Assembly (NCBI GenBank): GCA_011522945.1
Contig: WTHY01000141.1
Span: forward strand, 1 to 7,536
Direction: 5' to 3'
Source of the DNA: Alphaproteobacteria bacterium
Lineage (GTDB): Bacteria; Pseudomonadota; Alphaproteobacteria; Puniceispirillales; Puniceispirillaceae
Length of the DNA: 7,536 bases
The translations under genes and the position numbers were made by a program. Positions 1-5,368 of the stretch are shown piece by piece (the stretch's first letter is position 1; each line of letters opens with the position of its first letter). The notes under the pieces are model-generated. The model was not told the origin of the DNA. It made no database searches and saw nothing but the letters and a program-made list of their open reading frames with translations.

Positions 1-68
1 TGCCTTGTTTTTCAAATTGCCCTGTTTTTCAAATTGCCTTGTTTTTCAAATTGCCTTGTTTTTCAAAT
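1..68. repeat. Tandem 17-bp repeat, four copies, open at the left edge
   Basis: Four back-to-back copies of the unit TGCCTTGTTTTTCAAAT occupy this stretch. Copies 1, 3 and 4 are identical and copy 2 carries a single T-to-C change at position 22. The array touches the window edge, so the true copy number may be higher. It contains no reading frame or inverted-repeat structure of note. It stops exactly where the -35 box of the downstream tRNA promoter begins. It could be a neutral minisatellite-like expansion or a T-rich upstream promoter element; the sequence does not decide between them. Confidence 0.95.
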
Positions 69-97
69 TGACAGCTAAGGGTTAAAGCCCCTATACA
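68..97 (+). promoter_or_regulatory. Probable sigma-70 promoter of the tRNA-Ser gene
   Basis: A perfect -35 hexamer TTGACA (68-73) is followed after 18 bp by TATACA (92-97), which matches four of six -10 consensus positions. Transcription would start near 104, leaving a leader of roughly 44 nt before the mature tRNA at 148, normal for a tRNA precursor. The -35 box overlaps the last base of the tandem repeat array. No other promoter of similar quality lies between the array and the tRNA. Confidence 0.6.
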
Positions 98-147
98 CAA
101 CATGCAAACGCCGTGGGGTGTACACCAATCTTCTTTCACCTTATTGC

Positions 148-239
148 GGAGAGGTGGCCGAGTGGCTGAAGGCGGCGGTTTGCTAAATCGTTAAGGGAGG
201 AAACTCCCTTCGGGGGTTCGAATCCCTTCCTCTCCGCCA
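148..239 (+). tRNA. tRNA-Ser (anticodon GCU)
   Basis: This is a class II tRNA with all arms readable. The acceptor stem GGAGAGG (148-154) pairs with CCTCTCC (229-235). The discriminator is G236, as expected for serine, and CCA (237-239) is encoded. The D stem is GCC/GGC (157-159 with 171-173). The anticodon loop TTGCTAA (180-186) has anticodon GCT at 182-184, so it reads AGC and AGU codons. The long variable arm is a perfect 7-bp stem (193-199 with 204-210) closed by a GAAA tetraloop, the identity element of tRNA-Ser. The T loop is TTCGAAT (217-223). The anticodon stem has two G-U pairs (175-191 and 178-188) and the T stem has two more. A short T run (242-246) follows the CCA end. Confidence 0.97.
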
Positions 240-397
240 TCTTTTTATATTTCGTACTCTTAATGGGGCAGGTATTTCATAGAGCGTTGAGATCGTATAG
301 GACTTTGTCCACAAATCTATGATGTTACGAGATTATCTCTATTTTGGTCGCATCACATGCGCTAGGCTTCTGAAGCCACTTTTGTTTAGGTAATGCA

Positions 398-1063
398 ATG
401 CGCCTGTCTGATTTTTTCACTGTAAAATCTGTACCACAGTTATTCTGGAGTGCGCCTCATCCTTTAATGATAAGGCCACCACTCATCTCATTCCTTTTGT
501 TATGTATTGGGTTAGTCATATTTGGGCTTGGTGAGGCTTTCATGATTGCCGCAGGCATAGGGGTAAGCCCATGGACAGTGCTGGCACAAGGTGTCTCACT
601 CTATGCGGGTTTGAGCATTGGCACATCAACCTTTCTTATCAGTATTGCCGTATTAGTTTTTTGGATACCTTTGCGACAATTGCCGGGCATCGGCACGATC
701 TTGAATGCGATTATCATTGCCTCTGTCATTGATATTTCCTTACCTCATATACCTGTCAGTTCCTATTTTTTAGGGCAATTTATTTTGGCGGTTTTAGGCA
801 TCGTCTGCGTGGGTCTTGGCAGTGCTATATATCTTGTAGCCAATTTAGGCCCAGGCCCGCGTGACGGGCTTATGACAGGCTTGCAGCGTGTAACAGGAAG
901 GCCAATTATGTGGGTGCGTTCCAGTATCGAAATAATTGTGGTTTTGCTGGGCTGGTCACTTGGCGGTGTCGTGGGGGTTGGCACGCTCTTATTTGCCTTT
1001 GGTGTCGGCCCAATAATCTCAATTTGGTTGTTTAGCTTTACGGTTATTTTTCGGCGTACATAG
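398..1063 (+). CDS. YczE/YitT-type integral membrane protein
   Basis: A 221-residue inner-membrane protein with about six hydrophobic helices, near residues 28-51, 71-92, 96-113, 125-148, 173-190 and 194-216. It resembles the YczE/YyaS/YitT group. An Arg (26) stands before helix 1, a GVSPW motif (55-59) follows helix 1, and the related motif GPGPRDGLM (151-159) follows helix 4, as if two halves share one design. The biochemical role of this family is not settled; Bacillus YczE is known for an effect on surfactin production. ATG at 398 is chosen because an AGG lies about 8 nt upstream. A later ATG at 467 lacks a well-spaced ribosome-binding site, though it would trim the poorly conserved first 23 residues. 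The gene stands alone after the tRNA, in opposite orientation to the TRAP cluster. The family call is firm; the function is unknown. Confidence 0.85.
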   Translation: MRLSDFFTVKSVPQLFWSAPHPLMIRPPLISFLLLCIGLVIFGLGEAFMIAAGIGVSPWTVLAQGVSLYAGLSIGTSTFLISIAVLVFWIPLRQLPGIGTILNAIIIASVIDISLPHIPVSSYFLGQFILAVLGIVCVGLGSAIYLVANLGPGPRDGLMTGLQRVTGRPIMWVRSSIEIIVVLLGWSLGGVVGVGTLLFAFGVGPIISIWLFSFTVIFRRT

Positions 1064-1172
1064 TTTTGAATGACAAAGCTTATATTATTTCCAGCCATTT
1101 GGAATTTTAGGATGCGTCTTGCTTTTACCCTATGTCTCTAACGACAATTGGAGTTTTTAAAAAATGAAATTG

Positions 1173-1187
1173 GCCCATAACATGGGC
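1173..1187 (-). terminator. Small hairpin in the convergent spacer
   Basis: GCCCAT (1173-1178) and ATGGGC (1182-1187) form a perfect 6-bp stem with a 3-nt loop. Read on the minus strand it is followed after a few bases by a T-rich stretch (CAATTTCATTTTTT), while the plus-strand downstream side is A-rich. It therefore suits termination of the minus-strand Rap1a-like gene better. It may act as a second terminator behind the hairpin at 1191-1229. Confidence 0.4.
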
Positions 1188-1190
1188 AAT

Positions 1191-1229
1191 AAAAAACCCC
1201 AAAAAGCATATTGCTTCAAGGGATTTTTT
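1191..1229. terminator. Probable bidirectional intrinsic terminator
   Basis: A run of six A (1191-1196) and CCCC (1197-1200) face GGG (1220-1222) and six T (1224-1229). Inside, AAGC (1204-1207) pairs with GCTT (1213-1216). The result is an interrupted stem flanked by A6 and T6, so a U tract follows the hairpin whichever strand is transcribed. It lies between the convergent YczE-type gene (ends 1063) and the Rap1a-like gene (ends 1308), where a shared terminator is expected. The stem is imperfect, which limits confidence in its strength. Confidence 0.6.
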
Positions 1230-1307
1230 AAAATTTAGCCAGTTTCGCGCCAGTATAGAATTACAAAATTATAGACACCATTTTCTGGCCTGATTTATTA
1301 TTATTCG

Positions 1308-1670
1308 TTATTTCTCACAGCCAAACGCTTGAGTAGCTGCTGCCCAAATCAACAGGCTCGCACCAAAGTCTAGATTAGTGTCTGGCTGCTGGAGATAGGC
1401 TAGCGTTAATTGCTTAAGTTCTTCAGGACCAACTTCTGCGCTCGGACAGAATTGCGGTGTTGCACCACTGGTTGTCTGTGCAAGCTGGTCCATAGAGGTA
1501 AGGGCATCAAACGCGCCAGTGATATAGACAATGCAGATTGCGTCATCATTTGGATCTTGTGATGTACAATATAAACGCAGCTGATCGCCGCTGATGAAGT
1601 CAGCCCGGACTGGAAGTGCCGATAGTAGAAACAGAACAATCGCAAAAAGATAAGTTTGTGCTCTATGCAT
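1308..1670 (-). CDS. Secreted Rap1a/Tai-like small protein
   Basis: A 120-residue protein with a clear Sec signal peptide: a hydrophobic stretch at about 7-20 and a likely cut after VRA (residue 23). The mature part is about 97 residues with four cysteines (35, 46, 75, 118), enough for two periplasmic disulfides. The pattern of an early Cys, a C-x-x-Y-x-x-G segment (46-52), FCP (74-76), and a C-terminal helix ending in AFGCEK matches the Rap1a/Tai4 fold. Members of that fold bind and block periplasmic type VI amidase effectors, though many homologues have no known partner. Start support: AGAGGA lies about 8 nt upstream. It sits 68 bp behind the TRAP permease on the same strand, so it may be the last gene of that unit. 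No effector or type VI gene is visible. Fold assignment is fairly good; an immunity role here is unproven. Confidence 0.75.
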   Translation of the reverse strand: MHRAQTYLFAIVLFLLSALPVRADFISGDQLRLYCTSQDPNDDAICIVYITGAFDALTSMDQLAQTTSGATPQFCPSAEVGPEELKQLTLAYLQQPDTNLDFGASLLIWAAATQAFGCEK

Positions 1671-1693
1671 ATTTAATTCCTCTTAAGGTGAAG

Positions 1694-1716
1694 GCAGGGC
1701 TGTTAAACAGCCCTGC
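1694..1716 (-). terminator. 10-bp hairpin after the TRAP permease gene
   Basis: GCAGGGCTGT (1694-1703) and ACAGCCCTGC (1707-1716) form a perfect 10-bp GC-rich stem with a 3-nt loop, about 22 bp past the permease stop codon. On the minus strand the sequence after the stem (CTTCACCTTAAGA) is not U-rich, so this is a weak terminator at best. It may instead protect the 3' end of the transporter message while allowing some read-through into the Rap1a-like gene. Confidence 0.5.
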
Positions 1717-1738
1717 GATAAGGTCATCAATATATCAC

Positions 1739-3985
1739 CTACCCGTAAATATAGCTTGGTAGCCACAATGCGATTTGTGGGAAGGTGAAGATAAGTGCAA
1801 GCCCGATCACTTGAATGACCATAAATTGCATCATGCCAATATAGATATCCTTTAGGTCCCACTCTGGCACAACACCTTTTAAGAAATATGCGGAGAGAGC
1901 GACAGGCGGGCTGAGCCAGGCAGTCTGAAGATTTACCGCCACTAGGATACCAAACCAAGTAAGGTTGATGTCTAGCTTAACAAGTACCGGGATAAGGATT
2001 GGAATGATAATCAAAACAATCGGTACCCATTCCAAAGGCCAGCCAAGTAAGAAAATCATAACCATAATGATTGCCAGAATAAGCATAGGTGATAAATCCC
2101 ATGCTAATAGGAAATCGGTTAGCATTGTTGGCGTTCCGAGACGTGAGAACACAGCGCCGAAGAAATTAGATGCAGCCACCAGGAACAGGATCAATACAGA
2201 AATTTCCAATGTCTTCATCAAGGCATCAAATAATCTCGGGAATGTAAGCTTGCGATAGGCTGCCGCCAAAACAAGCGCACCAAATGCACCACAAGCAGCA
2301 CCTTCTGTAGGTGTAGCCCAGCCAAATAAAATTGAGCCAAGGGCAAAGGCAACAAGGGTTGAGGGTGGTACGAGCCCCATGAAGAACTCATGCCATAAAT
2401 CAGAGAAGAAAAAGCCTGCTGGTTTATTGTTTTTCACCCACAAAGAGCCAAAATACATCAAACCAACCCAGCCTGCCGGGATTAAGACTGAGGCAAATGG
2501 GAATAGTCCCGCAAAGCTGCCTGATAATCCCATAATCATGAATGTGAATAGCAGGATGATTGAGCCAATAACTAGGATAGCTTCGAGCCAATAATAGTTA
2601 GAGGTCGTAGGCTGGTCTTCCTCTGATAGGATAGGGCCTAGAGACGGGTTGAGCCAGCACCGTATTAATGCATAGGCAGCATACATAGATGCTAGCATAA
2701 TGCCTGGGATAATGGCTGCTGCGAATAAGTCAGTAACAGGCACTTCAAGGACTGGCCCCATGACCACGAGCATGATAGACGGCGGTATAAGGATCCCTAG
2801 CGTGCCACCTGCGGTAATGGTTCCAGCTGCTAACCGCACATCGTAACCGGACCGATTCATAGTCTTAGCTGCCATAATGCCAAGCAACGTCACAGAGGCA
2901 CCTACAATACCAGTCGCCGCTGCAAAAATTGTAGAGACGAATAATACAGCAAGATAAAGAGCACCTCTTGTTCTAGAGAGCATGAGCTGTACTGACGTGA
3001 ACAATCGTTCCATTAAGCCAGCTTGCTCCATCAGAATACCCATAAAGACAAAGAGTGGAACCGCTGCTAACGTTTGTTCTAGCATTACTGAGTTGAACTG
3101 TAATGTTTGAAGGTAGAAGACAAGCTTGCCACCAAAGCCCCAGGCACCAAACACAAATCCAAGGAAAATTAATGTGAAGGAAATTGGGAAACCAACAAAA
3201 ATGGCAAAGAGCATAACCGCAATCATGATAACGCCAATTGTTTTGGCAGAAAAACCAAATGCGCCCTTCATACCACCTTCAATAAAGTCTCCTAGAGGCA
3301 GTAGATCAGGAAAGAATGTTTCTGAGAAGATAACAGCTAATATGATGACGTATAGCGGCAGAGTCCTATCAAGGAGCTTTCTTGCGGCTTTGTCTAAATC
3401 ATAACGGCATCTTAGAAGTTCAGCTATACCTTGAAGAAGAAGGAATAACGCGCCTAACGGCATAGCTGTGCGAGCAGGGGCCAATGGCGCCATTAACGCA
3501 GTATCCATTGTGCGTTCCCAGGTAAGCCAGCTTTTCAATGTATATTCTGCTGATAACCAGAAAAAGAATAGCATCGCCGGGAAATAAAACAGCAAATATA
3601 GGAGCGTATCAACGCGCGCCTGTGTTTGTATAGACCAATTTCTAAATAAGAAATCTGCTCGAATATGTACGCCGCGCATCAGGGCGTAGCCTGCACCAAG
3701 CATGAACATCGCGCCAGCAAACATACGTGATGTGTCATACGCCCACATGGTCGGTGCCACAAAGACTTTTCTGGCCACAACCTCGTAAACCATCGCGATG
3801 ATCACAGGCAGCAACAGCAAACAAGTAATTCGGCCTGTCCAGAGGCTGAAGATATCAATACTGCCGATGATTTTGCGAGATAGTGGATGCATATCTTCAG
3901 GCGTTTCACCTGGCGCACCGCTTCGTCTTTCAGCGATTAGTTCATCTGTAATATCCAGATCTGCTGTATTTGGTTCCTGTGCCAT
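1739..3985 (-). CDS. TRAP transporter permease, fused DctQ-DctM
   Basis: A 748-residue inner-membrane protein joining both TRAP permease parts. Residues about 45-205 are the small DctQ-like part with four helices, including the typical W-x-x-D/E-x-x-R region (81-87) and a GVHIRAD segment (105-111). Residues about 245-745 are the large DctM part that forms the ion-coupled transport path. Its hallmarks include ATGIVGASVTLLG (357-369), ILIPPSI (398-404), ATPTEGAA (557-564) and GWPLEWVP (648-655). A linker helix near 208-228 joins the two, as in other fused QM proteins. The first 40 residues are polar and should be cytoplasmic. A polar loop (about 446-466) divides the DctM part. It would take solute from the DctP-type protein encoded just upstream and import it with an ion gradient. 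AGGG lies 5 nt before the ATG. The class is certain; the substrate is unknown. Confidence 0.96.
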   Translation of the reverse strand: MAQEPNTADLDITDELIAERRSGAPGETPEDMHPLSRKIIGSIDIFSLWTGRITCLLLLPVIIAMVYEVVARKVFVAPTMWAYDTSRMFAGAMFMLGAGYALMRGVHIRADFLFRNWSIQTQARVDTLLYLLFYFPAMLFFFWLSAEYTLKSWLTWERTMDTALMAPLAPARTAMPLGALFLLLQGIAELLRCRYDLDKAARKLLDRTLPLYVIILAVIFSETFFPDLLPLGDFIEGGMKGAFGFSAKTIGVIMIAVMLFAIFVGFPISFTLIFLGFVFGAWGFGGKLVFYLQTLQFNSVMLEQTLAAVPLFVFMGILMEQAGLMERLFTSVQLMLSRTRGALYLAVLFVSTIFAAATGIVGASVTLLGIMAAKTMNRSGYDVRLAAGTITAGGTLGILIPPSIMLVVMGPVLEVPVTDLFAAAIIPGIMLASMYAAYALIRCWLNPSLGPILSEEDQPTTSNYYWLEAILVIGSIILLFTFMIMGLSGSFAGLFPFASVLIPAGWVGLMYFGSLWVKNNKPAGFFFSDLWHEFFMGLVPPSTLVAFALGSILFGWATPTEGAACGAFGALVLAAAYRKLTFPRLFDALMKTLEISVLILFLVAASNFFGAVFSRLGTPTMLTDFLLAWDLSPMLILAIIMVMIFLLGWPLEWVPIVLIIIPILIPVLVKLDINLTWFGILVAVNLQTAWLSPPVALSAYFLKGVVPEWDLKDIYIGMMQFMVIQVIGLALIFTFPQIALWLPSYIYG

Positions 3986-4055
3986 ATCAACCCTACTTTG
4001 TATGGAGCGTTAAAGGCATTCTGGTGAATGCCCAGGTAAATCTTCAAAAACAAAA

Positions 4056-4083
4056 TCTCCCCGACATGGTTATGTCGGGGAGA
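4056..4083 (-). terminator. Strong hairpin with U-rich tail between the TRAP binding-protein and permease genes
   Basis: TCTCCCCGACAT (4056-4067) and ATGTCGGGGAGA (4072-4083) form a perfect 12-bp stem with a 4-nt loop. On the minus strand the stem is followed directly by TTTTGTTTTTG, a classic intrinsic terminator layout. It begins about 15 bp past the stop codon of the binding-protein gene and ends about 70 bp before the permease start. In a transporter operon such a site typically works as a partial terminator and 3' stabiliser, so that binding protein outnumbers permease. Full termination, with a separate permease promoter in the remaining 70 bp, cannot be excluded. Confidence 0.85.
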
Positions 4084-4098
4084 CGAAATTGTTTGCGC

Positions 4099-5214
4099 TT
4101 ACTTTAGTGAGTCAGCATATGCCTTACCAAGTGCAGCGTTTGATGTCTGAGCACCTGCCCAGAATGGAACGGCTACAGCGGCAAAGTCTTTTTGTGACTG
4201 CCATACTTCAGCGAAGAATGCATTTTCTTCTGAGTTCTTCTGAAGCAGGTTATTTGCTGCATTCATATACTCTGTGAAGTAGTCAGCTGGTGTATCATGA
4301 AGGATAACGCCATGCTTTTCTGTCAATTCTTTCAGAGCATGACCATTGTCGAAGATACGTGCTGACATCGCCTTTGATAGCGACGCGTTAGCGGCAACTT
4401 CAAATGCCTTCTTCTGGTGGTCTGTTAGTGAGTTGTACACGTCCTTGTTTAGGTACAAGTCAGCGTTAACAACAACCTGGTGTAGACCCTGCAGGTAGTA
4501 ATGCTTCATTACCTTATGGAAGCCAAAGTCCATATCTGGCTTCGGACAACACCATTCAGCTGCATCAATTGTGCCCTTTTCAAGCGCAGGCATGATATCA
4601 CCGCCACCCATAGCAACAGACGCAACACCAATATCCTTATATGACTGGCCTGGTAGGCCTGGAGGTGTGCGGAAGCGGTACTTACGGAAGTCTTCCATTG
4701 AGTTGATAGGCTCTTTAAACCAACCAAGAGCTTCTGGGCCAACTGGCTGTAGCATAAAGCCTTTTACGTTTACGCCCATTTCGTCCCAAAGCTGGTCATA
4801 AAGCTCTTTACCACCTGAGAATTGGAACCATGACAAGAAGGCTAGGTTATCGATACCTACACCGGCACCAGCAACTGGTGAGCCGAACAGCATAGCTGCT
4901 GGGTGCTTACCTGACCAATAGTGTGTCCAAGCAAAACCACCTTCGATTAAGCCTGAATCAACTGCATCAAGTGTGTCGCCAACGCTTACAACTGCGCCTG
5001 CAGGCAGCACTTCAAATGTAACTTCACCGCCAGTTAGCGCTGTTACGTCATCCATGAAGTCTCTTAGCATGCGAACTTCTGTTGTCTGTGTGCCAAGCAC
5101 AGCTTGTACACGAATATGCACTTCATTGGCAGCAGCCATTAAAGGTGCAAGCACGGCCATAGCGCCAACACCGGCAGCTAGGACCCCTTTTTTAAAGTTT
5201 GTTCCTGTGGACAT
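4099..5214 (-). CDS. TRAP transporter substrate-binding protein, DctP family
   Basis: A 371-residue periplasmic solute receptor. ATG at 5214 is chosen over one 11 codons upstream because GGGGAGGA sits 4 nt before it and because it puts a proper Sec signal at the N terminus (KK at 8-9, hydrophobic 11-26, likely cleavage in AAA at 27-29). The mature part has the DctP/TakP build. FRTPPG (181-186) carries the family Arg (182) that usually binds a substrate carboxylate. GGGDIMPALEKGTIDAAEW (203-221) is the family signature. Gln156, Glu220 and Trp221 fall where the 2-oxoacid receptor TakP of Rhodobacter binds its sodium and substrate, as I recall. This suggests a carboxylate ligand, but the residues just after EW are CCP, and LHQ follows at 244-246, so the ligand may differ. 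It is followed by the fused permease, its evident partner. Confidence 0.94.
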   Translation of the reverse strand: MSTGTNFKKGVLAAGVGAMAVLAPLMAAANEVHIRVQAVLGTQTTEVRMLRDFMDDVTALTGGEVTFEVLPAGAVVSVGDTLDAVDSGLIEGGFAWTHYWSGKHPAAMLFGSPVAGAGVGIDNLAFLSWFQFSGGKELYDQLWDEMGVNVKGFMLQPVGPEALGWFKEPINSMEDFRKYRFRTPPGLPGQSYKDIGVASVAMGGGDIMPALEKGTIDAAEWCCPKPDMDFGFHKVMKHYYLQGLHQVVVNADLYLNKDVYNSLTDHQKKAFEVAANASLSKAMSARIFDNGHALKELTEKHGVILHDTPADYFTEYMNAANNLLQKNSEENAFFAEVWQSQKDFAAVAVPFWAGAQTSNAALGKAYADSLK

Positions 5215-5218
5215 ATAT

Positions 5219-5226
5219 TCCTCCCC
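5219..5226 (-). promoter_or_regulatory. Strong ribosome-binding site that fixes the binding-protein start
   Basis: On the minus strand this reads GGGGAGGA, a near-ideal Shine-Dalgarno sequence with its GGAGG core 5 nt before the ATG at 5214. It lies inside the longer open frame that starts at 5247, which argues against that upstream start. A strong site fits a receptor made in large amounts. Confidence 0.75.
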
Positions 5227-5260
5227 ACATCTCGATAATACCTTCATATGCTATTTGTAT

Positions 5261-5288
5261 TTTGAGCAGTGAAGGTTAGCTGCTCAAA
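5261..5288. promoter_or_regulatory. Perfect 9-bp inverted repeat between the GMC and binding-protein genes
   Basis: TTTGAGCAG (5261-5269) and CTGCTCAAA (5280-5288) are exact inverted copies separated by 10 bp. The site lies 47 bp upstream of the binding-protein ATG and 80 bp downstream of the GMC stop. There is no U tract on the minus-strand side (AATACAAATAG follows), so it is not a typical terminator. Position, arm length and spacing fit a dimeric repressor or activator site controlling the TRAP genes. No regulator gene is present in the window, so the binder cannot be named. Confidence 0.45.
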
Positions 5289-5353
5289 TCTAGTTAAAAC
5301 GCTAAACAACTCTTTGTTTTTGTCATCATAAAAATTATTTTTAGAGAGTTTAT

Positions 5354-5363
5354 TTCACGTGAA
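5354..5363. other. 10-bp palindrome TTCACGTGAA beside the GMC stop codon
   Basis: A perfect 10-bp palindrome with a CACGTG core ends 5 bp before the last codon of the GMC gene. It is too short and unspaced to make a useful hairpin. It could be a protein-binding site or chance in AT-rich DNA; nothing else in the window repeats it exactly. Confidence 0.3.
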
Positions 5364-5368
5364 TTTCG

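Noticed and set aside
1..68. CRISPR array
   Set aside because: The 17-bp units are directly adjacent with no spacers, so this is a simple tandem repeat.
148..397. tRNA gene as an integration site for a mobile element
   Set aside because: No integrase gene and no repeat of the tRNA 3' end were found in the window.
763..1098. Minus-strand open frame of 111 codons
   Set aside because: It lies inside the YczE-type gene on the opposite strand, has a basic, proline-rich composition typical of antisense frames, and no supporting ribosome-binding site.
1308..1670. Toxin-immunity pair at this locus
   Set aside because: Neither neighbour is a candidate toxin; they are a TRAP permease and a YczE-type membrane protein.
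5215..5247. Longer start for the TRAP binding protein
   Set aside because: The extra 11 residues would place charged residues and cysteine ahead of a normal signal peptide, and the strong ribosome-binding site at 5219-5226 lies inside them.
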